From: Shewanella metallivivens
Lineage (GTDB): Bacteria; Pseudomonadota; Gammaproteobacteria; Enterobacterales; Shewanellaceae
Assembly: GCF_028750675.1 (NCBI RefSeq)
Contig: NZ_JAQQPZ010000001.1
Coordinates: 413,327 to 477,326 of the forward strand
Length of the DNA stretch: 64,000 bases
Direction: 5' to 3'
In this document: piece by piece, positions 38,941 to 47,498 of the stretch
How positions within the stretch are numbered: the first letter of the stretch is position 1
How the letters are laid out: each line of letters begins with the position of its first letter
Program-made: the position numbers and the translations under genes
Notes under the pieces: model-generated
The model's input: the letters and a program-made list of their open reading frames with translations, nothing else
What the model was told of the DNA's origin: nothing
The model's database searches: none

Positions 38941-40101
38941 TTAGTTTTCTAACCAAGAACGGTTGTAGTCAGCACTCATGCAATGTTTAACATGGGTGGT
39001 TAAATTGAGTGGGGCGAAGGTATCGACCATCACTGCGTATTCGTATGTTTCTGTTTTACCAATTGATGCTTCTGTACGGCCTGGTTGTGGGCCATGTGGC
39101 ACCCCTTTTTGATGCAGCGTCATGTAACCGGCTTCAATACCAGTGCGGCTCATAAAGTCACCGTCAACGTAATAAAGCACTTCGTCACTGTCGATATTGT
39201 TGTGGTAATAAGGTGCCGGGATCGACTTAGGGTGAAAGTCATAAGGGCGTGGCACAAAATTGCAAATAACAAAGTTGTGTGCACTAAAGACTAAGTGCTC
39301 AGACGGCGGTAAATGAATTTTGCCAACTTTGGGGGCGTACTCGCTAATATTAAACGCCCAGGGATACACACAACCGTCCCAACCGACTAAATCGAATGGA
39401 TGCCATTGCAACATCATTTGCTGGTAGCGCTCGCCAAATTTACACACTAAGGCAAACTCACCTTTTTCAACTACGGCATCGGTTAAGGTTGGGGTGCGAA
39501 TATCACGCTCGCAATACGGCGCCGACTCAAGCATTTGGCCGTATTCATTTCGAAAGTGTTTTGGTACTTCCACCATTGACGATGATTCAATCACAAACAA
39601 GCGTACGTTTTGATAATCGTTAAAGGTTAATTGGTAAGTAGTACCGCGCGGAATAATCAAGTAGTCCCACTTTTTGGTGTTAATCACGCCGTATTCGCTT
39701 AACAGTTTGCCTTCGCCCTCGTGGATAAAAACCACCTCATCGGCATACGCGTTGCGGTAAAACGCATTTGTAGGCTCTGTGACCTTAGCGGTATACATGG
39801 CGACATCGTTATTAAAAAAGATTTTATTACGTGCGCTAAAAAAATTGCCCTGACAATCGGCCTGGCGAGAGTCGAGTTTATAGTTTTGAATTAATGGGTC
39901 TTGCCATTGCTCGCCATGACTTAACGCGTATGGTTTAACATCAATCGCTTTGGTTGGCATATTATGGTGATATTTATTGGAATAAATATTTGAAAACCCA
40001 TGAGTTGAGAACAACTCTTCGCGGTAAAGCTCACCATTGTCTTTTTCGAAAGCGATGTGACGCTTTGGCGGCACTTGACCTTGTTTAACATAGAATGGCA
40101 T
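38941..40101 (-). CDS. hmgA: Homogentisate 1,2-dioxygenase
   Basis: 386-aa cupin-type Fe dioxygenase opening the ring of homogentisate. It starts MPFYVKQGQVPPKRHIAFEK; the VVFIHEGEG, PRPYDFHP and GVPHGPQPG segments carry conserved cupin residues. AGAGGA is upstream of the ATG. It leads the hmgA-hppD pair and is divergent from a LysR gene. Loss of this enzyme causes pyomelanin accumulation in related bacteria (established knowledge). Confidence 0.94.
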   Translation of the reverse strand: MPFYVKQGQVPPKRHIAFEKDNGELYREELFSTHGFSNIYSNKYHHNMPTKAIDVKPYALSHGEQWQDPLIQNYKLDSRQADCQGNFFSARNKIFFNNDVAMYTAKVTEPTNAFYRNAYADEVVFIHEGEGKLLSEYGVINTKKWDYLIIPRGTTYQLTFNDYQNVRLFVIESSSMVEVPKHFRNEYGQMLESAPYCERDIRTPTLTDAVVEKGEFALVCKFGERYQQMMLQWHPFDLVGWDGCVYPWAFNISEYAPKVGKIHLPPSEHLVFSAHNFVICNFVPRPYDFHPKSIPAPYYHNNIDSDEVLYYVDGDFMSRTGIEAGYMTLHQKGVPHGPQPGRTEASIGKTETYEYAVMVDTFAPLNLTTHVKHCMSADYNRSWLEN

Positions 40102-40187
40102 TTGATTGTCCTCTGACTCATCGACAGCATGTGACGTGGCTGAGTGTTAATTATTGTTATGGCCTAATCGTACTGGGCAAACCAATA

Positions 40188-40203
40188 TGTGATCTTATTA
40201 ACA
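40188..40203. promoter_or_regulatory. CRP-like site upstream of hmgA
   Basis: TGTGATCTTATTAACA fits TGTGA-N6-TCACA with one mismatch, and the flanks (AATA before, ATTT after) follow the wider consensus. It lies 87 bp before the hmgA ATG. Confidence 0.5.
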
Positions 40204-40245
40204 ATTTAGTGGTAAAGATCAACAAAAAAAAGAATAATAAATAAC

Positions 40246-40308
40246 TTGTCTTAATCAAATTATTAGATTGTCTTGTTGGCTTTACATAAGTGTATTGATA
40301 ACAAGACA
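40246..40308. promoter_or_regulatory. Repeated TTGTCTT motif between hmgA and the LysR gene
   Basis: TTGTCTT occurs at 40246-40252 and 40268-40274, 22 bp apart. TGTCTTGTT (40269-40277) is mirrored perfectly by AACAAGACA (40300-40308). Spacing of two helical turns and position next to a lysR-type gene suggest its operator. Confidence 0.45.
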
Positions 40309-40319
40309 CAGGAGTGGGT

Positions 40320-41246
40320 ATGCGGATTGATATTGATGCGTTTAATGTTCTGCAAGTCCTTGTAGAAGAAGGGAGTTTTTCTAAAGCATCTGAACGTTTA
40401 CATAAAGCGCAATCGGCGGTGAGCTACCAGGTTAAGAAGTTAGAGCAACATTTAGGGGTGACATTATTTAATCGCGATAATTACCGAGCTGAGTTAACGC
40501 CTGAGGGTAAAGTCATTTTGGCTGAAGGCCAGCGACTATTGCAGCATTTGGCCAATATAGAACATTTAGCCAGCCGTTATAGTCAGGGCTGGGAGCCAAA
40601 GCTTGAATTAGTGATTGATGGCGCGTTACCTATGGAGCCCATCATGAGCGCATTAAAGTTGATGTCAGAGCATAATATCCCCACCAAAATTCAGTTAAAT
40701 ATGGAGTTCTTAGGTGGTGTGCAACATCGATTTGAGCGCGATCAAGCAGATCTGATGTTAGTGAAAGATTATCGTACAGGGCCGTCTTATCATCCTAAGC
40801 CCTTGCCGACGATAACCAGCGTGTTGGTGGCTTCTCGATTGCATCCATTGAGTCAACGACAAGGCATTAAATTGCCTGAGCTACAACAACATGTAGAGCT
40901 CACCATTGAGGATTCATCACCTGATAAACGTGCCCGCGATGAAATGCAATTTGGCGGTGATAAAGTGTTTTATCTTTCGGGCTTTATTATGAAAAAAAAT
41001 GCCTTACTAAAAGGTTTGGGTTTTGGCTGGATGCCCGATTTTTTAATCACTGAAGAATTAGCCAATGGTGAGTTAATGGCAATTGATTTTATTGGCGGCA
41101 ATCGTTTTCGTTTTACCCCACAATTGGTGTCAACATTAGACCGACCATTAGGCCGAGCAGGGCAATTATTTACTGAACTTATCTTGCAAGAATTTGCGTT
41201 ATATCAACAGCAACAAACAGGATTAAGCGGGGCAGGCTTAGGTTAA
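40320..41246 (+). CDS. LysR-family transcriptional regulator
   Basis: 308 aa. The N-terminal winged helix-turn-helix reads EEGSFSKASERLHKAQSAVSYQVKKLEQ, followed by a periplasmic-binding-like effector domain. AGGAG lies 6 bases before the ATG at 40320, which decides that start over GTG 40314. Divergence from hmgA-hppD makes it a candidate regulator of that operon, though LysR proteins may act elsewhere. Confidence 0.9.
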   Translation: MRIDIDAFNVLQVLVEEGSFSKASERLHKAQSAVSYQVKKLEQHLGVTLFNRDNYRAELTPEGKVILAEGQRLLQHLANIEHLASRYSQGWEPKLELVIDGALPMEPIMSALKLMSEHNIPTKIQLNMEFLGGVQHRFERDQADLMLVKDYRTGPSYHPKPLPTITSVLVASRLHPLSQRQGIKLPELQQHVELTIEDSSPDKRARDEMQFGGDKVFYLSGFIMKKNALLKGLGFGWMPDFLITEELANGELMAIDFIGGNRFRFTPQLVSTLDRPLGRAGQLFTELILQEFALYQQQQTGLSGAGLG

Positions 41247-41382
41247 TTAAGTGATATCAATCCCTAAGACATATTATGTCGCAAAGTTTCCATAGGAATG
41301 ACAGTAACATCTTGTTAACCTAATGTATTAATATCGTCCGTGTAACGCTTAATCAGCCACACTCATTTTAAAGGAGCAAAAA

Positions 41383-42171
41383 ATGACCAGAAAATGTCAC
41401 GAGGTCGACTACGAAATTATTGGTTCAAGTATGCAATTAGTTGAAATTGAATTAGATCCCCATGAAGCTGTGGTCGCTGAAGCTGGTGCGATGACATATT
41501 TAGAAGAAGACATCGCGTTTGAAGCCAAAATGGGGGATGGTTCTGAACCTGAATCTGGCTTTTTTGGTAAATTATGGGGTGCTGGAAAACGAGCCATTTC
41601 GGGTGAGGGCATTTTTATGACTCACTTTACTAACGAGGGTGGCCGTAAACGTAAAGTGGCTTTTTCTGCCCCTTTTCCAGGTACTGTTTTAGCTATCGAT
41701 CTTGCAGAGCATAATGGTGAACTGATTTGCCAAAAAGACAGCTTTTTAGCTGCTGCGTTGGGGACTCAAGTCACGATGAAGTTTAATAAACGACTTGGTG
41801 TGGGTTTTTTCGGCGGTGAAGGTTTTATTTTACAAAGTCTTAAAGGCGATGGAATGGCGTTTGTGCATGCGGGTGGCACCTTAATTAAAAAAGAGCTACG
41901 CGGCGAAACCTTACGAGTTGATACCGGCTGTTTAGTGGGTTTTACCCCTGGGATTGACTATGATATTCAGCGTGCAGGTTCATTAAAATCTATGGTGTTT
42001 GGTGGTGAGGGCTTATTCCTCGCGACATTACAGGGTCATGGTACTGTGTGGCTGCAAAGCTTACCGTTTTCTCGCATGGCTGACCGTATTATTGCACATG
42101 CACCTTCAAGTGGAGGAAAGGATCAAGGCGAGGGTTCTGTGCTCGGTGGGATCGGACGTATGATTAATTAA
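41383..42171 (+). CDS. TIGR00266/AIM24 family protein
   Basis: 262-aa beta-rich protein of the AIM24 family ([21 protein letters not shown] start, [46 protein letters not shown]). Family members share a trimeric double-sided beta fold; their bacterial role is not defined. Monocistronic, ended by a perfect terminator. Confidence 0.88.
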   Translation: MTRKCHEVDYEIIGSSMQLVEIELDPHEAVVAEAGAMTYLEEDIAFEAKMGDGSEPESGFFGKLWGAGKRAISGEGIFMTHFTNEGGRKRKVAFSAPFPGTVLAIDLAEHNGELICQKDSFLAAALGTQVTMKFNKRLGVGFFGGEGFILQSLKGDGMAFVHAGGTLIKKELRGETLRVDTGCLVGFTPGIDYDIQRAGSLKSMVFGGEGLFLATLQGHGTVWLQSLPFSRMADRIIAHAPSSGGKDQGEGSVLGGIGRMIN

Positions 42172-42184
42172 CTTTAGGTTTGAT

Positions 42185-42220
42185 AAAAATAAGGTGACTG
42201 AATTCAGTCACCTTATTTTT
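42185..42220. terminator. Bidirectional terminator between AIM24 and EVE genes
   Basis: AAAAATAAGGTGACTG, AATT, CAGTCACCTTATTTTT: a fully symmetric stem serving both convergent genes. Confidence 0.93.
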
Positions 42221-42236
42221 TATGTTTTATTTTAAA

Positions 42237-42698
42237 TCACTGACCTAACATGACAATATGGGTAAATTCATTAGCTGTGACAGGTTGTACACTTAACCGT
42301 GCACCTTTGGTGACCAATACCATGTCCTGTAAAGCTGGGTCACTTTTGAGTTGCTGTAAACTGACGATATGATTGAGTTTTGCAGTAAATTGAATATCCA
42401 CTTGCCACCATCGCGGTGAAACGGGATCTGACTTAGGGTCAAAGTAACGAGATTGCGGCTCAAATGCACTCTCGTCAAGTTTAGGCTGACTAACAACAGT
42501 GGCAACACCGACAACGCCTGGCACTTTGCAGCTTGAATGGTAAAACAATACTTGATCACCAAGGCTGATTTGATCACGGATAAAATTCCGTGCTTGGTAA
42601 TTTCGAATACCTTGCCAAGCCATTGTATGATTTGGGCTGTCTCGCAAATCATCAATACTGACGTCATCGGGTTCGGACTTCATTAACCAATATTTCAT
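42237..42698 (-). CDS. EVE domain-containing protein
   Basis: 153-aa single EVE (PUA-like) domain, starting MKYWLMKSEPDDVSIDDL, with WQGIRNYQARNFIRD and VLFYHSSCKVPGVVG. EVE proteins bind modified nucleobases in RNA or DNA (family knowledge); no partner nuclease is adjacent here. The ATG at 42698 gives the classic N-terminus, with AAGAG upstream. Confidence 0.93.
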   Translation of the reverse strand: MKYWLMKSEPDDVSIDDLRDSPNHTMAWQGIRNYQARNFIRDQISLGDQVLFYHSSCKVPGVVGVATVVSQPKLDESAFEPQSRYFDPKSDPVSPRWWQVDIQFTAKLNHIVSLQQLKSDPALQDMVLVTKGARLSVQPVTANEFTHIVMLGQ

Positions 42699-42748
42699 GG
42701 CTGACTCTTTTAAATTCAATATTGTGGTTCATATTATCATCCACACAC

Positions 42749-42780
42749 TAAAAAGCCGACAACATGTTGTTATCGGCTTT
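42749..42780 (-). terminator. Terminator after the YccF gene
   Basis: Stem AAAGCCGA..AACA / TGTT..TCGGCTTT with one mismatch. On the minus transcript it runs into TTTTTA. Confidence 0.75.
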
Positions 42781-42795
42781 ACGGTAAGAGGTTGT

Positions 42796-43206
42796 TTACA
42801 CTGGTTTGGTAACGACTGTTTGACCAATTGGGGTCAAACTCAATAGGGCTAACTTAATATGCTGTATTGCAAATGGGATACCAATGATAGTGACAAAACA
42901 GGCAAGTGCATGGGCTAAATGACCAATCGCCAACCAAATACCAAAGAATAAAAACCAAATAACATTACCGATTAACCCTAAGCTGCCAGTACCAAGATCT
43001 TCATGACCAGTTAAATGTTTGCGGTTAACGCTTTCTTGTCCAAATGGCCAAAACGCCATTTCACCAATCACAAAACATGCACGACCAAATGGAATACCGA
43101 TAATACTGATAAAGCATAATAATCCGGCAAGCCACCAGGCTAAACCCATTACAAAACCACCTAAAACAAACCATGCAATATTAAACAGTAAACGTAAAAG
43201 TGACAT
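42796..43206 (-). CDS. YccF domain-containing membrane protein
   Basis: 136-aa inner-membrane protein with paired YccF repeats, each with a hydrophobic hairpin ending in IGIPFGRACF and IGIPFAIQHIKLA. NVIWFLFFGIWLA matches the family signature. Function unknown. Confidence 0.9.
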   Translation of the reverse strand: MSLLRLLFNIAWFVLGGFVMGLAWWLAGLLCFISIIGIPFGRACFVIGEMAFWPFGQESVNRKHLTGHEDLGTGSLGLIGNVIWFLFFGIWLAIGHLAHALACFVTIIGIPFAIQHIKLALLSLTPIGQTVVTKPV

Positions 43207-43427
43207 TGTTTTTCCTTATTGATATCTAAAAATACATAACGGGTACTTCACTGAATTAAGTATAACGTAGCGATATTTATGCCAAAATTGTAAGTTATTG
43301 ATTATATTTGTTTTGTTTTGTTTTTAAATAAGAGTTTAAGGATCATGTTAGTGAAATTACAAAATCAATCGGTAAGTTTTATCATTTATTAGTTAAAATA
43401 CTCATATCAAGGATTAAGAGATCGCCA

Positions 43428-44390
43428 ATGTTCGCTATAAGCCCCGTTCAGCCAATGCTATTTGAGCAAAGACCTATCTTTGTCAAGCGAGATGATTTAT
43501 TACATCCTGACTTTAGCGGTAATAAAGCTCGTAAGTTTTATCATTTTTTATCGCACGATTTTGGGCATATTACTCGACTTGTTGCCTCGGGTTCTGCCCA
43601 GGCAAATTCGTTATATTCGATGTCAGTGTTGGCCAAACAACAAGGTTGGCAATTTGATTATTATGTCAGTCATATTAGTGATTTTATTCTCCAGAACCCA
43701 AATGGAAATTATGCAGCGGCCATTGCCAATGGCGCTAATATTATTGATGTCAGCCAACTTAACCTAGGTAATCAATATCAGCAGATGCATTTAGATGACG
43801 TCGTACAATATATTGTTGCATCAGAGTACGCTAACGAAAACTCATTGCTACACATCCCTGAGGGAGGACGCTGCGAGTATGCTGAAACCGGTGTCGCCAT
43901 ATTAGCGACAGAGATGATTGACTGGGCACAACTACGTAACACCAAAGAGTTAAAAATATTCTTACCCTCGGGAACGGGTACTACAGCAGCGTATTTAAAT
44001 AAGCAGGTGATGCAGCAATTGGTAAGCAATAATAGTAAAGGTATCAATATTGAGGTGTTAACCTGCAGTACGGTTGGCGGGGATGATTATTTACGTCAAC
44101 AATTTTCGCAATTAGTTACTCCAGAGTATTTTCCAACCATAGTGAATGACGGACGAAAATACCATTTTGGCAAATTAACTCAGCGTTGTTTCGATATGTG
44201 GCAGACGGTTTGTCGCTCAGGGATTGAGTTTGAATTGTTGTACGATCCGGTGGGTTTTTTAGTATTAAAACATTATTTACAGCAACATCCGCACTGGGAC
44301 GGTGACATCTTGTATGTACATCAGGGTGGTGTATTAGGTAATCAAACCATGTTACCTAGGTATCAGCGTAAATTTGGTCATATTGGCTAA
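43428..44390 (+). CDS. 1-aminocyclopropane-1-carboxylate deaminase/D-cysteine desulfhydrase-like protein
   Basis: 320-aa fold-type II PLP enzyme. The PLP lysine is in DFSGNKARKF; LPSGTGTTAAYL provides the phosphate-binding loop. Family members deaminate ACC or D-cysteine; which one applies here is not decided by the sequence. It is monocistronic, and several inverted repeats follow. Confidence 0.85.
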   Translation: MFAISPVQPMLFEQRPIFVKRDDLLHPDFSGNKARKFYHFLSHDFGHITRLVASGSAQANSLYSMSVLAKQQGWQFDYYVSHISDFILQNPNGNYAAAIANGANIIDVSQLNLGNQYQQMHLDDVVQYIVASEYANENSLLHIPEGGRCEYAETGVAILATEMIDWAQLRNTKELKIFLPSGTGTTAAYLNKQVMQQLVSNNSKGINIEVLTCSTVGGDDYLRQQFSQLVTPEYFPTIVNDGRKYHFGKLTQRCFDMWQTVCRSGIEFELLYDPVGFLVLKHYLQQHPHWDGDILYVHQGGVLGNQTMLPRYQRKFGHIG

Positions 44391-44407
44391 ATCAGAAAGT
44401 GGCTTAC

Positions 44408-44559
44408 CGTTAACAAAGAAAAAGTTAACGTTAGAGTTAGTGAGATGTAACAAGGGGAGGTTCATTTTGCTCTGTTTTAATAAACATCGGTAAGTAAGAG
44501 GAGAATACCGAGAAATGAGTTTATTAAATAACAGAGCAAATGATTAACGCTAGGCGTTA
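44408..44559. repeat. Cluster of nested inverted repeats between ACC-deaminase-like gene and small ORF
   Basis: Three units. CGTTAAC (44408-44414) with GTTAACG (44424-44430). A long imperfect arm pair, CATTTTGCTCTG..AATAAAC (44463-44485) with GTTTATT..CAGAGCAAATG (44519-44542), enclosing CGGTA/TACCG (44488-44492, 44506-44510) around a purine-rich AAGAGGAGAA loop. TAACGC-TAG-GCGTTA (44545-44559), just after the stop of the 57-aa gene. It may be a structured RNA, a small repeat element or convergent 3' ends. Confidence 0.55.
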
Positions 44560-44565
44560 GGAGTA

Positions 44566-44739
44566 TTACTTATTTGCAGTAATTAACCATTTCATGAAGT
44601 TTAGTGCTTCAGTACGTTTTGAAAAGGTTTTTTTGTTTTTACCTTGGCTGTCGGTAAAAGCAATTGAGTTTTTGTTTGACGAAATTGAGTTAACTGGAAA
44701 ACTAACTGAAATTTCATGTCCGTTAATGTTGTATGACAT
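44566..44739 (-). CDS. 57-aa hypothetical protein
   Basis: Small basic protein, MSYNINGHEISVSFPV at the start and KRTEALNFMKWLITANK at the end. The ATG at 44739 has AGGAG 8 bases upstream, which strongly supports translation; the earlier GTG (44748) would sit on top of that ribosome site. No signal peptide or membrane segment. I do not recognise the family. Confidence 0.7.
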   Translation of the reverse strand: MSYNINGHEISVSFPVNSISSNKNSIAFTDSQGKNKKTFSKRTEALNFMKWLITANK

Positions 44740-45377
44740 ATGCCACACTCCTTATTTTTGCTAATCACCCTTGGGTGAGTAAATTGTTCAATAAAATATC
44801 CTTGGCATTTTTAGTGGTGCAAAAGATTAACTTGTCGAGATTTAACTTAACCTATTCTGAACTCACTAATCAAGTGTTGTGATATAAATAGTTGATTAAC
44901 GTCAGTTTAACTTGTGACCACCAGGGATGATCCGCTTTAACTTCACAACTAAAATATTACGTTTTCACTTAACTTAATAAGTTGAACATAATTATATGAC
45001 AACAAAATGACCATAAAAGTTTGTTTTTTGAGTAATACAAACATTGGCCGCTAAGGTCATTAACCATGTACAGAAGCTTGTCTTGGGTTTACGAAGGAAG
45101 TTGAGCAGACTTTCAGGTAGGTACCAAAATTAACAAGATTTTTAAATCTGTGTAGATTCTATACTCACTTTTCATTTATAGCAACACCGTTTTTGCTAAA
45201 AAAGACAAAAGATAATCAAATTACTTGTAAAAAGTTTTTTTACATGTCGATTTTTTTGGTAAACAATTGAAAATATTGGTTTATAATTAATCTGAATTGA
45301 TTTAGCAAACCCACATTAAAATGATTAAGTTGCGACAACCTCAGTTATCGCAACTTAGCCATTGCTAATGAGTTCAA
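44740..45377. other. 638-bp gene-poor region
   Basis: No reading frame with a ribosome site was found; the longest short ATG frames seen are 12-15 codons. It is AT-rich. It must hold the promoter of the 57-aa gene and, at its far end, the 3' hairpin of the anti-sigma gene (45326-45356). An unannotated small RNA is possible but nothing in the sequence proves it. Confidence 0.5.
45326..45356 (-). terminator. Hairpin 3' of the ChrR-type anti-sigma gene
   Basis: TAAGTTGCGACAAC / GTTATCGCAACTTA stem, 22 bases after the anti-sigma stop. The following T-run is poor (AATCATTTT on the minus strand). Confidence 0.55.
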
Positions 45378-46055
45378 TTAATACAGTAAATCGCCGATAG
45401 GGTTAAGCAACTTACTGAACCCCTTAGTAAAGTACAGTGGTGCATCAACGATGGTATAACACAAACACCCTTCAGTGGTTTTAGGTGAATGTTGATGTGC
45501 TTGATCAAGCAGCATGAAATCACCAGGCTTGTAAGTGTTGTAGCAATCGCTAAATTCGCCCGCTAATAATAAGGTTAACTCAGCCCCTTTGTGGGTATGC
45601 TCTGGTATTTCTCCATTGGCTGCAATGTGCAACAAGCTTGCTCTTGCTTGTGGCTCACCAGTGTCTAAACGTAAACGACTCACCTTACCTATGCCTTGCC
45701 ATGAGGCATTTATCTGTTTTCTAAATACCCGTGGTAATGCATATTGCTGCCCCTTAATGGTCACAGTGTTGTCTGCATCCTGAGGTTGTTGAATTGATTC
45801 TATGTCTAAGTTGTCTAATGTTGATGACATAAATTGGCTTAAAAGGGCACTTAGGTCAGCGTCATCAGGTTGCTTTGCTACAGTTTGTTGTTGCTCGAAC
45901 TCTTGCTCAGATAGGGCAATGGTCATTTGATCGAGTTGTTGCTGACAATGGTGGCACAATTCAGCATGAGCAGAAATGGCAATCGACATCGATAATGGCA
46001 GTTCACCTTTCGCATGGAGAGACAGCAAATGCTGATCAGGGTGGTAATTAATCAT
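45378..46055 (-). CDS. ChrR-type cupin anti-sigma factor
   Basis: 225 aa with an N-terminal zinc anti-sigma domain (HAELCHHCQQQL, the H-x3-C-x2-C motif) and a C-terminal cupin domain (EIPEHTHKGAELTLLLAGEF with metal-binding His and Glu). This is the ChrR architecture that restrains an RpoE/ECF11 sigma factor and releases it on singlet oxygen or related stress. It overlaps the sigma gene by 8 bases, the typical coupled pair. Confidence 0.9.
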   Translation of the reverse strand: MINYHPDQHLLSLHAKGELPLSMSIAISAHAELCHHCQQQLDQMTIALSEQEFEQQQTVAKQPDDADLSALLSQFMSSTLDNLDIESIQQPQDADNTVTIKGQQYALPRVFRKQINASWQGIGKVSRLRLDTGEPQARASLLHIAANGEIPEHTHKGAELTLLLAGEFSDCYNTYKPGDFMLLDQAHQHSPKTTEGCLCYTIVDAPLYFTKGFSKLLNPIGDLLY

Positions 46056-46710
46056 AATGTTTCTCCATAAAGCTTTTTAACTTTTCTAGCCCGAGTCTAA
46101 GTCGAGATTTGACGGTACCGATAGGAATATTAAGTTTGTCTGCAAGTTCTTGTTGTGTCAGCTCTTGCATATAAATCCCTTGCACGACCTGACGTTGTAA
46201 TGGTGGTAGATCTTCAACATGTTGTAACAAACTGGCTGACAGTAAAAAGTCATCATCATTATTTTCAGCATCATCAGACTCAAATAAAGGCCAAATGTCA
46301 TTGCCAAATGCATCTTCACGGTTATGTTGTACTTTACGAAGCATGTCAAAACATTGGTTGCGCATGATGGTGAACACCCAAGTACTCACGGCCGCTTTGT
46401 CAGCGTTGTATAGGTGAGCTTTGGTCCATACTCGTGACATGGTTTCTTGAACGAGGTCCATGGCTAAACCTTGCTGACTTAGACGCTGTACCCCAAATGA
46501 GTTTATTTTAGGAGCAAAATGACTAAATAAGCTCGCGAAAGATCGCTTACAGCGGTTATTAGCCACTTGCATCATTAAGCGAGCAAGTTCTTCTGCCATT
46601 GGATTGGGTTCGTCTGATTTCATAGCACCACTTCGTTGATTGGACGATCTTGCAATAAGATTTCCTTTATCATAACGAGTTTGTGCGCTTTGTGATTGAA
46701 CATTTTCCAT
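46048..46710 (-). CDS. ECF sigma factor (RpoE/ECF11-like, ChrR partner)
   Basis: RNA polymerase sigma factor of the extracytoplasmic-function class. Region 2 reads AMDLVQETMSRVWTKAHLYN..STWVFTIMRNQCFDMLRK; region 4 reads LPPLQRQVVQGIYMQELTQQELADKLNIPIGTVKSRL. The frame opens at 46770. I list the ATG at 46710 (220 aa), preceded by GAGTG. The ATG at 46623 gives 191 aa, nearer the usual length, but has a weak ribosome site. Autoregulation is suggested by the promoter at 46819-46844. Confidence 0.9.
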   Translation of the reverse strand: MENVQSQSAQTRYDKGNLIARSSNQRSGAMKSDEPNPMAEELARLMMQVANNRCKRSFASLFSHFAPKINSFGVQRLSQQGLAMDLVQETMSRVWTKAHLYNADKAAVSTWVFTIMRNQCFDMLRKVQHNREDAFGNDIWPLFESDDAENNDDDFLLSASLLQHVEDLPPLQRQVVQGIYMQELTQQELADKLNIPIGTVKSRLRLGLEKLKSFMEKHYD

Positions 46711-46818
46711 TTTTTTCACTCGCATCCAGTAAAAACACAATTGAACAAGTAACTTATTGCCATTTTGCAAGCCAAAATGCAGTCTGCAAGAGGGTGTTGT
46801 TTATTCATTAATATCTTA

Positions 46819-46844
46819 TACGCAAGGTTAAGATGTACGGATCA
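46819..46844 (-). promoter_or_regulatory. Candidate ECF11-type promoter for the sigma-chrR operon
   Basis: On the minus strand TGATCC (46844-46839), 16-base spacer, CGTA (46822-46819). This fits the TGATCC...CGTA type motif known for RpoE-ChrR systems. It sits between the LON-like stop and the sigma gene. Confidence 0.65.
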
Positions 46845-46854
46845 CATTCGAGTG

Positions 46855-47445
46855 TTATTTTATAATGTCGAATAAAAACGATTTAGCTAACAAATGGTCA
46901 TGGCTGTTTATGCATTGATACTTTTCTTTGGCACTTAAGGGGATAATTTCTAACCAACGCTGACAAACCCAGGCGATATCATTAAAGTTATCATCCGAAT
47001 AATGAGCTAAGTGTTGTGGATATTGCTGCAGTAGTTGTTTAAGCGTTTTACTTAAAAACTGATCTTTTTTACGCTCTAGTGGCTTAATGTGTGGCTGTGC
47101 AGCTTGGGCTTCAATAAGATCGCTCGGCCAACTGTCTATTAATGTCACGTCGGCACGCTTTAACCCATCGTGTTCAACATCGATTTGGTTAATCGAGAAG
47201 GTTTGCTTGCCTTGAACACTAATACCTAGGAGACCATCGTCGAGGGTTTCGAAGTCGATGATCTCCGTTAACGTACCAATGGGTAAAATGGTTTTTTTGT
47301 CATCAGCAAGCATACATAACCCAAAGCCCTGTCCACTTTTGAGTGACTCAGACACTAAGCGTTTGTATCTAGATTCAAAAATACGAAGTTGCGTGTACCC
47401 TTGTGGGAGTAAGCAAATGGGCAATGGGAAAATTGGGATAATCAT
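46855..47445 (-). CDS. LON peptidase N-terminal (substrate-binding) domain protein
   Basis: 196-aa protein carrying only the Lon substrate-binding domain, starting MIIPIFPLPICLLPQGYTQL with RIFESRYKRLVSESL and GFGLCML. There is no ATPase or protease domain. Function of stand-alone versions is unclear. It lies between the lipocalin and the sigma gene on the same strand. Confidence 0.9.
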   Translation of the reverse strand: MIIPIFPLPICLLPQGYTQLRIFESRYKRLVSESLKSGQGFGLCMLADDKKTILPIGTLTEIIDFETLDDGLLGISVQGKQTFSINQIDVEHDGLKRADVTLIDSWPSDLIEAQAAQPHIKPLERKKDQFLSKTLKQLLQQYPQHLAHYSDDNFNDIAWVCQRWLEIIPLSAKEKYQCINSHDHLLAKSFLFDIIK

Positions 47446-47498
47446 TACAGCCTCTGGATCATATAACAGTGCATCTGAAACATTGTACGAGTCAGCGG

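Noticed and set aside
44545..44559. TAACGC-TAG-GCGTTA as an integron attC site
   Set aside because: It lacks the spaced R and L core boxes, and no integrase or cassette array is present.
44928..44960. TGATCC in the gene-poor region as a second sigma/ChrR promoter
   Set aside because: No CGTA element at 16-base spacing and no plus-strand gene downstream.
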